Positions 7,656-15,706 of a DNA stretch of 28,034 nucleotides are shown piece by piece. The notes under the pieces are model-generated. The model was not told the origin of the DNA. It was given only the letters and a program-made list of their open reading frames with translations, and ran no database searches. The translations under genes were made by a program, and so were the position numbers. Source of the DNA: Campylobacterales bacterium (GTDB lineage: Bacteria; Campylobacterota; Campylobacteria; Campylobacterales; JALSKU01); the NCBI GenBank assembly GCA_027023175.1, contig JALVWW010000299.1, positions 1 to 28,034 of the forward strand, written 5' to 3'. How positions within the stretch are numbered: the first letter of the stretch is position 1; the number at the start of each line of letters is the position of its first letter.

Positions 7656-8182
7656 TTAGACATGTTATCGCGGCAATTGCTACACTACTTGCTTTGTGGG
7701 CTAGTTACTATATGTATTCATTAGATAAAACAGTTCACAAGCTTCAAGAAATTCATCGTGTTATAAAGGCTTCGGAGATAAAAGTGCAACTCAAAAAGCC
7801 TACTATAGTAAGAGAAGATGTTCAAACAGATAATAAAGCCGCAGCAGAAAAGCAACTAAAAGCTAAAAATAAAGAGTTGGATAAAAAATTAGAAGCTCTT
7901 AAAAATAAAGCCGGCAATATTGCAGCATTTAAAGTAAGTAAACTTTATAAGCAAAACTGTTCATCTTGTCACGGGGTAAATGGTAGAGGTATTATAGGAC
8001 CTAGTCTTGTAGGTAAGTCAAAAGAGTTTATCCTTAAGCAGTTGAAAGATTTCAAATCCGGTAAAAGAAGAAACTATGTAATGTATGGATTACTTCAAAA
8101 AATGGATGATGAAAAGTTAAATAATCTTGCAACAGAAATTTCAACTTTTAAAGAGAAGTGGGATAAGTATAACAATAAATAA
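7652..8182 (+). CDS. nosC2: NosC2 membrane-anchored monohaem cytochrome c
   Basis: A 176-residue monohaem cytochrome c with an uncleaved N-terminal membrane anchor (about 4-23), a charged probable coiled-coil linker (about 26-90) and a haem domain with CSSCH at 103-107 and candidate Met ligand M144. The start ATG overlaps the nosC1 stop (ATGA at 7652). The haem domain is similar to that of NosC1 but the N-terminal anchors differ (lipid versus helix), which suggests two cytochromes placed differently in the same route from NosH/NosG to NosZ. The exact electron path is inference. Confidence 0.88.
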   Translation: MIRHVIAAIATLLALWASYYMYSLDKTVHKLQEIHRVIKASEIKVQLKKPTIVREDVQTDNKAAAEKQLKAKNKELDKKLEALKNKAGNIAAFKVSKLYKQNCSSCHGVNGRGIIGPSLVGKSKEFILKQLKDFKSGKRRNYVMYGLLQKMDDEKLNNLATEISTFKEKWDKYNNK

Positions 8183-8197
8183 AAAAAGGCAAAGCTT

Positions 8198-9109
8198 ATG
8201 GATAGATATCATGACAGCGGAAGGGAGCTTGTAAGAGCTTCCTTGCTTTCAACACTGGTAGAAAAAAATAAAAACGGTAAAACTAGGCTTACATGGAGAG
8301 CATGGCGATGGATAAGTATCATTGTAATAAACCTTTTCTTTTTTCTATCTTTTAACGCAGATATTCAGGTACTTGAAGGAACTCTTAATGGTTCTAGACT
8401 TTTGGGTTTTCATCTGATAGATCTTTTTACAGGGCTTGAGATATTTGCTGCAGAACATCATGTGCATACCAATGTTATCATAGGAACTGTAACGCTTTTA
8501 GTTTTTTACCTTTTAGTTGGTGGCAAAGCATACTGTGGCTGGGTATGTCCTTATGGATTTTTAAGTGAAATTGGTGAACATATACACTTGATACTTGTTA
8601 GAAAAAAGATCATCAAAGAGAGAAAGTTTGACCCTAGAGTTAGATTTTTCTTTTGGGCTGTTTTCTTAATTGCTGCAGCAGTGGACGGTTATCTTGTATT
8701 CGAAGTTATAAACCCTATAGGAATTTTGAGTAGATTTATTGTCTATGGTTGGAGTTTGGCTATCGTTTGGGTTGTAGTTATCTTGCTGTTTGAAATATTT
8801 GTTTCAAGAAGAGCATGGTGTAAATATATATGTCCTGTAGGGACTACATATAATCTTGTAGGCTGGGTAAGTGCTACAAGGGTTCAATGGGATAATGACA
8901 AGTGTGACCACTGCGGAGCATGTTTGCAAGTTTGTCCGGAAGAGCATGTGCTGGAGTTTACAAAACCAAAGCATGACAGAGAAAGAAGAGAAAAAGGTAT
9001 AACAAAGCAGTTGGTTATTGATGGTGACTGCATTATGTGTGGAAGATGTTTTGATGTTTGTCATACAGATGCTTATAATTTTCAATTTAGACTAAAGAAT
9101 TTAGTATGA
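8198..9109 (+). CDS. nosH: NosH membrane quinol dehydrogenase (NapH-like)
   Basis: Polytopic inner-membrane iron-sulfur protein of the NapH/NosR C-terminal family that probably oxidises menaquinol and hands electrons to NosG and the NosC cytochromes. The 303-residue protein has hydrophobic segments near 38-52, 92-108, 150-172 and 183-202, two family CxxxCP motifs (CGWVCP at 113-118 and CKYICP at 208-213), and two cytoplasmic [4Fe-4S] motifs at the C-terminus (CDHCGACLQVCP at 236-247 and CIMCGRCFDVCH at 278-289). It starts 15 nt after nosC2 with an AAGG site and overlaps nosF in ATGA at 9106. Confidence 0.93.
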   Translation: MDRYHDSGRELVRASLLSTLVEKNKNGKTRLTWRAWRWISIIVINLFFFLSFNADIQVLEGTLNGSRLLGFHLIDLFTGLEIFAAEHHVHTNVIIGTVTLLVFYLLVGGKAYCGWVCPYGFLSEIGEHIHLILVRKKIIKERKFDPRVRFFFWAVFLIAAAVDGYLVFEVINPIGILSRFIVYGWSLAIVWVVVILLFEIFVSRRAWCKYICPVGTTYNLVGWVSATRVQWDNDKCDHCGACLQVCPEEHVLEFTKPKHDRERREKGITKQLVIDGDCIMCGRCFDVCHTDAYNFQFRLKNLV

Positions 9110-9753
9110 TTGTCAAAATAGAAAATGCTGTTAAAAACTTTGGTGAAGTCAATGTTTTAGATGATATTACCCTGGAGATAAAAGAGGGCGACAAGATAGC
9201 GATGCTAGGCCCTAATGGTGCCGGTAAAACTACTCTAATAAGAGCAATATTAGGTTACTATAGATTGAATAGCGGTAAAATAGAAGTTGATGGAATGAAT
9301 CCTGTAATGCATAGAACTCAGATATTAAAAAAAATAAGTTTTATTCCTCAGCTTCCACCACCTATAAAAATATCTTTGAATGATTTGATAAACTATATTT
9401 GCACGACTACGGGAGTTCAAAAAGAGTCTATCATCAGAGAAGCAGAAGATATGGAGCTTGATGTAGGGAAAAATATCAATAAGCCTTTTTTTAAACTTTC
9501 CGGCGGAATGAAGCAAAAATTTCTTATAGCTATCGCACTTGCTAGAAAAAGTGAACTTTATATATTTGACGAACCAACAGCAAACCTTGATCCCAAGGGG
9601 AGAGAAAACTTTTATCACCTTTTGAAAAATTTAGATGAGAGAAGCTCGGTTATATATGTAACTCATCGTCTTGAGGATTTAAAAGGCTTGACAAATAGAC
9701 TTGTATATCTTGATATTGGAAAAATTACTGAAGATAAAAAGATAGAAGAGTAG
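9106..9753 (+). CDS. nosF: NosF ABC transporter ATPase
   Basis: Cytoplasmic ATPase of the NosFYD system that drives assembly of the copper-sulfide CuZ site, presumably by moving a sulfur species or by mechanical action on NosD/NosL. The 215-residue protein has Walker A GPNGAGKT (35-42), the Q-loop Q82, the signature LSGGMKQK (131-138), Walker B IFDEP (153-157) and the switch histidine H187. Length is short for an ABC subunit but usual for epsilonproteobacterial NosF. Its start overlaps the nosH stop; nosL begins one base after its stop. Confidence 0.93.
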   Translation: MIVKIENAVKNFGEVNVLDDITLEIKEGDKIAMLGPNGAGKTTLIRAILGYYRLNSGKIEVDGMNPVMHRTQILKKISFIPQLPPPIKISLNDLINYICTTTGVQKESIIREAEDMELDVGKNINKPFFKLSGGMKQKFLIAIALARKSELYIFDEPTANLDPKGRENFYHLLKNLDERSSVIYVTHRLEDLKGLTNRLVYLDIGKITEDKKIEE

Positions 9754-9754
9754 G

Positions 9755-10237
9755 GTGAGGAATTTGAAAAAAGTATTTTTGTTGGCATTGTCACTTTTGT
9801 TTGTGCTGAATTTTTCCGGATGTGAAAAAAAAGATAAAACGAAGCCTATTAAAATGCACTGGGATAGAGATATGTGCGAAAGATGCGATATGGCTATCAG
9901 TGAAAGAAAATATGCCGTACAGGTTATCAATCCAAAAACAGGGAAACACCACCTTTTTGATGACATAGGTTGTGCTATTTTATGGATGGATGATAATAAA
10001 ATACCATGGAAAGATAAAGCTATCATTTGGATAACAGATGCAAAAACAGGCAAATGGATAGATGCAAGAAAAGCTTTATATACTGATGACAGGATAACGC
10101 CGATGGCTTATGGTATAGCAGCATTTACAAAAAAAACTCTTCCAAAGGGTGAAAAACCTTTGACTTTGCAAGAGGCTATAAAAGTTATCCATAAGATTGA
10201 AAAGTTCAATCAGCAAAAACAACAACAAGGAAAATAA
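9755..10237 (+). CDS. nosL: NosL copper chaperone lipoprotein (canonical)
   Basis: Outer-face lipoprotein that delivers Cu(I) to apo-NosZ through NosD. The 160-residue protein has a lipobox ending in Cys23 (NFSGC) and the canonical metal motif CERCDM at 41-46 (C41, C44, M46), followed by the NosL domain with FDDIGC (68-73) and DARKA (103-107). Start is GTG at 9755, one base after nosF, with GAAGAG upstream; TTG at 9764 is a possible alternative. Two bases separate its stop from the nosY GTG. It is the only one of the four NosL-like proteins here that combines a lipid anchor with a complete CxxCxM. Confidence 0.9.
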   Translation: MRNLKKVFLLALSLLFVLNFSGCEKKDKTKPIKMHWDRDMCERCDMAISERKYAVQVINPKTGKHHLFDDIGCAILWMDDNKIPWKDKAIIWITDAKTGKWIDARKALYTDDRITPMAYGIAAFTKKTLPKGEKPLTLQEAIKVIHKIEKFNQQKQQQGK

Positions 10238-10239
10238 GA

Positions 10240-11067
10240 GTGAAAAATTTACTATTGGTAGCAAAATTGGATATAAAAGAGTCTATTAAGTCAAAATGGT
10301 TTTTTATATATAGTGTTGTTTTTGGCGGACTTATGGCCCTATTTTTTATAACAGGAATTACAAATGCGGTTGTAATGGGCTTTAGTGGGCTTAGTAGGAT
10401 ATTACTGATTTATATGCAAGTAACCATTATAATACTACCTATATTTATACTTACAACTACAGTCAAATCAATAGCCGGTGACAAAGAGAGTAATATACTA
10501 GAATATATGCTTTCTTTTCCAATTTCTTTGAAAGCTTACTATTGGGGTAAAATGCTCGGAAGATTTTTAACGGTATTTTTACCGGTAATTATAGCTCTGT
10601 TTTTAGGAGTTATTTGGGGAGTTTTAAAAGGTGGAGCATTGCCGTATAATATGCTTATACTTTATTCTTGTCTTTTGTTTGGTCTGTCGTTTTCATTTTT
10701 AGGGATTGCATTTTTTATCTCTTCTATAGTTAGATCTCATGATGTTGCTATCGGTGCTTCATTTGTAGTGTGGATAGTAATGCTTGCTTTTATAGATGTT
10801 GCACTTATCGGGCTTATGCTCCAAGATAGGGTTTCAGACAATCTTATCATATCCATATCACTGCTAAACCCTATGGAAGTTTTTAGAGTAGGTGCTATAA
10901 GCTTGTTTGATCCGGAACTTACTGTCATAGGACCTGTTGCTTACTATATACTTGATAATTTAGGGCATACTTTGTTTGTTGTTTATGCAGTGATTTATCC
11001 GGTTATTATAGGTGCTTTATTTGCAATTTTTGGATTTATAACATTTAAGAAAAAAGATATTCTATAA
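10240..11067 (+). CDS. nosY: NosY ABC transporter permease
   Basis: Membrane subunit that pairs with NosF for CuZ maturation. The 275-residue protein has six hydrophobic segments near 21-45, 52-76, 104-129, 134-161, 168-194 and 243-267, and the ABC-2/NosY loop GDKESNILEYMLSFP (80-94) after the second segment. Start is GTG at 10240, two bases after nosL, with AAGGAAA upstream. It is the last gene of the tightly packed nosB-to-nosY series; the next start is 68 nt further on. Confidence 0.92.
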   Translation: MKNLLLVAKLDIKESIKSKWFFIYSVVFGGLMALFFITGITNAVVMGFSGLSRILLIYMQVTIIILPIFILTTTVKSIAGDKESNILEYMLSFPISLKAYYWGKMLGRFLTVFLPVIIALFLGVIWGVLKGGALPYNMLILYSCLLFGLSFSFLGIAFFISSIVRSHDVAIGASFVVWIVMLAFIDVALIGLMLQDRVSDNLIISISLLNPMEVFRVGAISLFDPELTVIGPVAYYILDNLGHTLFVVYAVIYPVIIGALFAIFGFITFKKKDIL

Positions 11068-11100
11068 ATAGATAATATTAGGATTGGGTAGAAAATGCCA

Positions 11101-11128
11101 ATCACGAGTCACAAATCACTAACCAAGG
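11101..11128 (+). repeat. Degenerate heptad array before NosL-like gene
   Basis: Four 7-nt units in register (ATCACGA, GTCACAA, ATCACTA, ACCAAGG); the last merges into the AAGGAGG ribosome binding site of the next gene. Just upstream a 6-bp inverted repeat (GATTGG at 11082-11087 and CCAATC at 11098-11103) could form a small hairpin. No promoter is evident in this gap. Confidence 0.45.
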
Positions 11129-11135
11129 AGGTTGT

Positions 11136-11609
11136 ATGAAAAAGATTTTATTGATTGTTTTGTTTTTATTGTTTGGTTTTGCTTCAATGCAGGCAGGGGA
11201 ATTAAAAGTTCCAAAAGATGCAAAAGATCCACTTTTTAACTGGAATGTAAACAAGTATGGCAATTTAGTTTGTATGATTGAGTTAAAAAATGGTAAGAAG
11301 GCATACTTTAGTTCGGTTAAGAGTATGATGGATTTTTACTTTAGACCTTGGTATTATGAAGAATATGGTGCAAAAACAGACAAAGATATAAAAAAGATGG
11401 TTGTGCAAGATTATTTAACCGGTAAATTAGTTGATGCAAAAAAAGCTTTATATGTATTTGGAAGCAGACTAATTGGTCCCAAAGGTGATGATTTGATACC
11501 ATTTGCTGATAGAACAACAGTAAAACTTTTTGAAGCTAAATATGGAGGAACAAAAGTACTTCCTTTTTCCAGGATTTCTAAAGGACTTATCAAATATCTA
11601 GATATTTAA
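11136..11609 (+). CDS. NosL-like exported protein lacking the CxxC motif
   Basis: A 157-residue exported protein with a Sec signal peptide (about 1-20, after MQA). The fold-defining segments of the NosL family are recognisable by alignment with the next gene: MMDFYF (64-69), MVVQDYLTG (88-96), VDAKKALYVFGS (99-110) and IGPKGDDLIPF (113-123). The metal motif CPVCGM is missing; only C46-M47 remains at that place. It may have lost copper binding, bind metal differently, or act as a scaffold or inhibitor. Strong ribosome binding site AAGGAGG. It lies 68 nt after nosY and is probably read through from the nos operon. NosL relationship is by visible similarity; function is unknown. Confidence 0.75.
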   Translation: MKKILLIVLFLLFGFASMQAGELKVPKDAKDPLFNWNVNKYGNLVCMIELKNGKKAYFSSVKSMMDFYFRPWYYEEYGAKTDKDIKKMVVQDYLTGKLVDAKKALYVFGSRLIGPKGDDLIPFADRTTVKLFEAKYGGTKVLPFSRISKGLIKYLDI

Positions 11610-11615
11610 TAAATA

Positions 11616-11650
11616 GAATTTAGGGCTTAGAATTTAGGATTTAGGATTTG
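11616..11650 (+). repeat. GGATTTA-type heptad array
   Basis: Five in-register 7-nt units (GAATTTA, GGGCTTA, GAATTTA, GGATTTA, GGATTTG) just after the stop of the preceding gene, followed by more degenerate units starting with CT up to about 11678. The unit is the same as in the perfect array at 26131-26172. It occupies the 140-bp gap before the next NosL-like gene. Confidence 0.7.
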
Positions 11651-11749
11651 CTCCAAGCTATAAACTCTAGGCTCTGACTTTTTAAATTTAACAAATAATT
11701 AACACTTGCTTGGTATAGTCTTATCTTATCTTTATCATAGGGGAAAATT

Positions 11750-12451
11750 ATGAAAAAATTACTTATCTTTTTACTTTTATTTACTTCTTTGTTCGCTATC
11801 ACTGATGCTCAAAAAAAAGTGGTTTATTATCCTATGGGTAAGAAAATTTATCAAAAGATTTGCAAGCAAATAGACCCAAGTAAATTTAGTAATATTTCAT
11901 CTTTACAAAAAGCTATACAAGATAAGCATTTGTGTAAAAAACTAAAGCCCAAACAACTTTTGGCAGTTTCTCTTTATCTGTGGGATATAAAAAGAGGTGG
12001 AGAAAAAAAAGATTTTGGAAATGTGGTGGTTCACAAGAGCGAGAAGTGTCCCGTCTGCGGTATGTTTGTCTATAAATATCCAAGATGGGCAGCTCAAATA
12101 TACTTTAAGAAAGATGGAAAAATTCATCACTTTAGTTTTGATGGCGTAAAAGATATGATGAAATTTTATTTCAATCCTGACGACTATGGTAAATTTGATA
12201 TAAAAAAATTTAGAAAAAGTATCACTAAAATGGTTGTAACTGACTATTATACCCAAAAAGGTATAGATGCAAAAAAGGCTTATTATGTTTTTTGGAGCAA
12301 TGTGCTAGGGCCCATGGGTAATGAGCTTATACCTTTTAAGACACTCAAAGAGGCACAAAACTTTAAAAAAGATCATTTTGGAAAATTTATAAAGAGATTT
12401 GATGAACTAAATGATGACCTTGTCTGGTCACTTGATGAAAAAAGTGATTAG
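11750..12451 (+). CDS. NosL-family exported protein with N-terminal extension
   Basis: A 233-residue exported protein with a Sec signal peptide (about 1-20). Residues 21-95 form a helical extension with two cysteines (C38, C62) that I cannot assign; it is reminiscent of a small cytochrome-like fold but has no CxxCH. The NosL domain follows, with CPVCGM at 100-105, MMKFYF (136-141), MVVTDYYTQ, DAKKAYYVFWS and LGPMGNELIPF. Likely a periplasmic copper-binding protein that helps NosZ maturation. There is no lipobox, so it should be soluble, unlike the canonical NosL. A 140-bp gap with heptad repeats lies upstream; GGGGAAAA serves as ribosome binding site. Stop TAG is inside the next heptad array. 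Confidence 0.85.
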   Translation: MKKLLIFLLLFTSLFAITDAQKKVVYYPMGKKIYQKICKQIDPSKFSNISSLQKAIQDKHLCKKLKPKQLLAVSLYLWDIKRGGEKKDFGNVVVHKSEKCPVCGMFVYKYPRWAAQIYFKKDGKIHHFSFDGVKDMMKFYFNPDDYGKFDIKKFRKSITKMVVTDYYTQKGIDAKKAYYVFWSNVLGPMGNELIPFKTLKEAQNFKKDHFGKFIKRFDELNDDLVWSLDEKSD

Positions 12452-12501
12452 GACTTAGGATTTAGTATTGAGGTTGTAGGGTTTGGGATTGAGAGGGTTG
12501 A
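12446..12501 (+). repeat. Eight-unit degenerate heptad array
   Basis: Eight consecutive 7-nt units fill the space from the last codons of one gene to the base before the next ATG. They begin GATTAGG, ACTTAGG, ATTTAGT, ATTGAGG and end ATTGAGA, GGGTTGA; the loose consensus is RTTTAGG. The array includes the TAG stop of the upstream gene and supplies the G-rich ribosome binding site (GAGAGGG) of the downstream gene. Confidence 0.65.
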
Positions 12502-12807
12502 ATGAGTAATAATTTTAAGTTGTTTGCTTTATTTGTAAGCTTTATAGCTATATTTTTTTGTTTTGAGGTGGGGTATCTTGCTTTTAAAGATAAAAAAATT
12601 GAGCAAAAGAGAGCTTTTGTTGCAAAAGTGGGATTGCCTGATATTGCACTTTCGACTGAGGCAAAATATATAAGACATAGAAGTTTAAGTGATATTTTTT
12701 CCATATTTAGTGAAGACCCTGAAGGAGTTAGCTACTTTGTTACGACTTATGCTTATGCTCCTTCGCCACTACTTAAAAATACCCCCTGTAAGGTTATACA
12801 AAAATGA
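12502..12807 (+). CDS. Small membrane-anchored periplasmic protein, unknown
   Basis: A 101-residue protein with one N-terminal hydrophobic segment (about 7-27) and a probably periplasmic remainder. The segment LPDIALSTEAKYIRHRSL (45-62) looks like a conserved core, with a short tail containing C96. I do not recognise the family. The start overlaps the end of the heptad array; the stop overlaps the start of the FtsX-type permease gene in ATGA at 12804, which implies translational coupling to that ABC transporter. A role as a small partner of the transporter or of the NosL-like proteins is inference from position. Confidence 0.7.
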   Translation: MSNNFKLFALFVSFIAIFFCFEVGYLAFKDKKIEQKRAFVAKVGLPDIALSTEAKYIRHRSLSDIFSIFSEDPEGVSYFVTTYAYAPSPLLKNTPCKVIQK

Positions 12808-13988
12808 GACTGCTAAATCTTTTACTTTTTGAATATGCACTAAGCGCTATTAAGAGGAGAGGTTCAAAAAATATCTTTATACTTATTATATTTTTTATAC
12901 TTATCTTTTTACTTTCCAGTATATTTTTTATATCCAATTCTATAAAAAAAGAGTTATCTTTTACGGTAGATTCCTTGCCTGATATAACCATACAAAAACT
13001 TCAAGCAGGAAGGCAGCAAGATATAAGTTTGGATGTTGTTGATAAATTATCACAAATAGCAGGAGTTAGTGAAGTAGCTCCAAGGGTTTGGGGATACTAT
13101 TACTTTAAAAATGCCGGAGCAAATTTTGCTGTAGTAGGTGTGAGCAGATTTGATGCTAATTATAAAAAATCTATTCAAAAAGTAGTAGATAAATATGATG
13201 AAACTCTCTTTGATAAAAATGACACTATGATAGTTGGAGTTGGAGTTAAAAAAATATTGCAAAAGAGTTATTATGATAAATATTTTAACTTCATAAAGCC
13301 CAATGGAGACTTTAAAAAAGTCTATATCTCAGGAACTTTTAAAGGCAGCACTATTCTAGAATCAAATGACATCATACTTTTAAGCAATGAAAATGCAAGA
13401 GAAATTTTTGGAATGAATGAAGATAAAGCTACAGATATAACATTGAGAATTCCAAATCCCAAAGAGATAAGCGAAATTGCACTTAAAATAAGGCTAATGT
13501 ATCCAGATTTTAGAGTTATTACCAAAGATGATTTGAGAATTTCATACAATAATATATTTGACTATAAAAGCGGTATATTTTTGGCCCTTTTTATTGTGGC
13601 TTTATTTACTTTTTTTATCATTATATATGATAAAACAAGCGGTCTAAGCAGCGATGAAAAAAGAGAGATAGGAGTACAAAAAGCTGTTGGCTGGAAAATA
13701 GGCGATATAATACTTCAAAAATTTTATGAAGCTTTTATACTCTCATTTATAGCATTTTTTAGTGCGGTAACTTTTTCAATTTTTTATGTCTATTTTTTAA
13801 ATGCACCAATACTAAAAGATATATTTACCGGATACTCAGTTCTAAAACCTCCATTTGATCTTCCATTTAGCTTTGATTTTGGAACAATTACTCTTATATT
13901 TTTTGCAACGGTTCCACTCTATATAGCAGCAACCATTATACCATCGTGGTTTGCGGCAACTTTAGAAGCCGATGAGGTGATAAGATGA
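12804..13988 (+). CDS. FtsX/MacB-type ABC transporter permease
   Basis: A 394-residue membrane protein with the four-segment layout of the FtsX/MacB/LolC type: first segment at about 23-45, a large periplasmic domain of about 210 residues, then segments near 257-276, 310-332 and 362-384. The cytoplasmic loop REIGVQKAVGWKIGDI (287-302) is the hallmark of FtsX-like permeases. Such proteins work as mechanotransmitters that move lipoproteins or periplasmic substrates rather than transport across the membrane. It overlaps the genes before and after (ATGA at 12804 and 13985) and pairs with the next ATPase. Position between NosL-like genes suggests work on NosL-type lipoproteins or copper cargo; the substrate is unknown. 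Confidence 0.88.
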   Translation: MRLLNLLLFEYALSAIKRRGSKNIFILIIFFILIFLLSSIFFISNSIKKELSFTVDSLPDITIQKLQAGRQQDISLDVVDKLSQIAGVSEVAPRVWGYYYFKNAGANFAVVGVSRFDANYKKSIQKVVDKYDETLFDKNDTMIVGVGVKKILQKSYYDKYFNFIKPNGDFKKVYISGTFKGSTILESNDIILLSNENAREIFGMNEDKATDITLRIPNPKEISEIALKIRLMYPDFRVITKDDLRISYNNIFDYKSGIFLALFIVALFTFFIIIYDKTSGLSSDEKREIGVQKAVGWKIGDIILQKFYEAFILSFIAFFSAVTFSIFYVYFLNAPILKDIFTGYSVLKPPFDLPFSFDFGTITLIFFATVPLYIAATIIPSWFAATLEADEVIR

Positions 13989-14653
13989 TAAAAGTTGATA
14001 AAGTATATAAGATTTTCAATCAGGGCAAAGTTAATGAAACAGTAGCTTTGAAAGATATAAGTTTTCATATTGAAGATCAGGAGCTAGCTCTTTTAAAAGG
14101 ACCAAGCGGTAGTGGAAAAAGTACACTTTTATCTATACTAGCAGCCCTTTTAAAGCCGACAAGCGGTGATGTGGAAGTGGATGGTAAAAAGATAGCCAAA
14201 TTGCCTGATAATTTTGCTTCAATCTACAGAAGAGAGAGTATCGGTTTTATATTTCAAAAATTCAATCTCATACCAACTCTTAGTGTATATGAAAATGTAA
14301 TACTTCCATTGATGCCATCAAATTTAAGTAAGAGAGAGATAGACGAAAAGGCGCTTGAGAGTATGAAAAAATTTTCCATAGATCATAAAAAAAATGAACT
14401 AGCAAAAAGCCTTTCAGGAGGCGAACAGCAAAGAGTAGCTATCGCTAGAGCCTTAGTTAACGATCCTAAGATCATCCTTGCTGATGAGCCAACGGCAAAT
14501 CTTGATGCAAAGCTTTCAAGAGATTTTTTAACTTTTTTAAAAGAGTTAAAAGATGATAAAAGAACGATTGTGATCGCAACCCATGATCCTATCTTTTTTG
14601 ATCTTGATATTGTAGATAAGGAGATAGAGATAGTCAAAGGTGAAATAAAGTGA
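13985..14653 (+). CDS. ABC transporter ATPase (MacB/LolD type)
   Basis: Cytoplasmic ATPase that should power the FtsX-type permease encoded directly upstream. The 222-residue protein has Walker A GPSGSGKST (39-47), Q-loop Q91, signature LSGGEQQR (143-150), Walker B ILADEPT (164-170) and switch H200, with the LolD/MacB flavour of the signature. Start ATG overlaps the permease stop; its own stop overlaps the GTG of the next membrane protein (GTGA at 14650). It is clearly different from NosF, so this region has a second ABC system next to the nos genes. Confidence 0.92.
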   Translation: MIKVDKVYKIFNQGKVNETVALKDISFHIEDQELALLKGPSGSGKSTLLSILAALLKPTSGDVEVDGKKIAKLPDNFASIYRRESIGFIFQKFNLIPTLSVYENVILPLMPSNLSKREIDEKALESMKKFSIDHKKNELAKSLSGGEQQRVAIARALVNDPKIILADEPTANLDAKLSRDFLTFLKELKDDKRTIVIATHDPIFFDLDIVDKEIEIVKGEIK

Positions 14654-15615
14654 ACCTTATCACTCCTGATGTATTAGCAATACTCATTATAGATGCGATA
14701 TTTGCTTTTTTTGGGACAATTGCATTTATTTTAAGCATAAAGATAGTGCTAAAATGGGATATAAATGCAACTACTACAACTCAGTACAAACTTGAAAAGC
14801 AAAGCTATTTAGTTGCTACTATTATCAAATATATACTTTTTATCAAGCTGCCACTTTTTTTATATTTTATATATGTTCAAGATAAGCTTTCAGTGTATAT
14901 ACCGGGAGCTATGTGTGCAGTTGGTGTGGTAAATTCTACTGTTTACGGATTTTATGCAATGATAGTAAAGATAATAGATCTGTATCTCTTTAGTTCATGG
15001 CTTGTTTTAAACAGAGTTGATCTTGAAAATGAGAAAATGCCTTACACAAAGATAAAATTCTTTTTTTTCATTATTATATACTTTTTTTTAATGAGTGAAA
15101 TAATTTTAGAAGTAATGGAGTTTTTTTCATTAGACCCCGCTAAGATAGTAAGTTGTTGCGGTACAGTTTTTTCGGCTGCAAGCAAGTCATATATCTCATC
15201 TATTTTATCGTTACCAAACTCTTTGATAGTATCGGTTTTTTATCTCAATTTTATACTTTTACTTTTGACATACAAGCTCAGAAATCCGCTATATTATGCT
15301 TTAATGAATATTTTGTTTGTCATAACTTCTATCATATCACTTATCGCTTTTTTTGGAACATATATATATGAACTTCCTACGCATCATTGTCCATTTTGCA
15401 TGCTTCAAAGTGATTATCATTATATAGGGTATGTATTATATACAACACTTTTTGTAGGTACTTTTAGTGCATTGGCAAGATATATAGTGTTAGTTACAAA
15501 TAAAAAAGAAACAATATTTGGCAAAGTTTCTTTAATCTTTAATACTCTTTATGTTATTATTGCAACAGCTTATCCCATAGTTTATTATATAAGAAATGGG
15601 GTATGGCTCACCTGA
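14650..15615 (+). CDS. Multi-pass membrane protein with Cys/His motifs
   Basis: A 321-residue protein with about seven or eight hydrophobic segments (near 7-33, 55-76, 84-120, 136-155, 190-207, 217-240, 258-281 and 295-313). Potential metal- or thiol-active residues lie near the membrane ends: C89 with M88, the pair C169-C170, and HHCPFCM at 245-251 with H257. The CPFC pair recalls membrane thiol oxidoreductases (VKOR or DsbB types) or a copper site, but I cannot assign a family. The GTG start overlaps the upstream ATPase stop, so it belongs to the same unit. A 19-nt hairpin overlaps its stop. Involvement in copper or sulfur supply to NosZ is inference from context. Confidence 0.75.
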   Translation: MNLITPDVLAILIIDAIFAFFGTIAFILSIKIVLKWDINATTTTQYKLEKQSYLVATIIKYILFIKLPLFLYFIYVQDKLSVYIPGAMCAVGVVNSTVYGFYAMIVKIIDLYLFSSWLVLNRVDLENEKMPYTKIKFFFFIIIYFFLMSEIILEVMEFFSLDPAKIVSCCGTVFSAASKSYISSILSLPNSLIVSVFYLNFILLLLTYKLRNPLYYALMNILFVITSIISLIAFFGTYIYELPTHHCPFCMLQSDYHYIGYVLYTTLFVGTFSALARYIVLVTNKKETIFGKVSLIFNTLYVIIATAYPIVYYIRNGVWLT

Positions 15616-15629
15616 GTCTTCGGCTCAGG
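15611..15629 (+). terminator. Small hairpin over the gene end
   Basis: CCTGAG and CTCAGG form a 6-bp stem that can extend by a T-G and a C-G pair over a 3-nt loop. It includes the TGA stop at 15613-15615. No T-run follows, so a true intrinsic terminator is doubtful; it may be a partial stop or an mRNA processing site. Confidence 0.4.
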
Positions 15630-15637
15630 CAGGGGTA

Positions 15638-15686
15638 AAGGTGGTAAGGTGACAAGGGGATAAGGCTGAAGGTAGAAGGGTGAAGG
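15638..15686 (+). repeat. Phased AAGG repeat tract
   Basis: AAGG occurs seven times with spacings of 8, 8, 8, 7, 7 and 7 nt in a purine-rich, almost C-free stretch that is much richer in G than its surroundings. It ends 20 nt before the NosL-like lipoprotein gene at 15707. Several of the AAGG blocks could act as standby ribosome binding sites. Confidence 0.6.
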
Positions 15687-15706
15687 TTTTTGAAATGGGA
15701 GATTGA

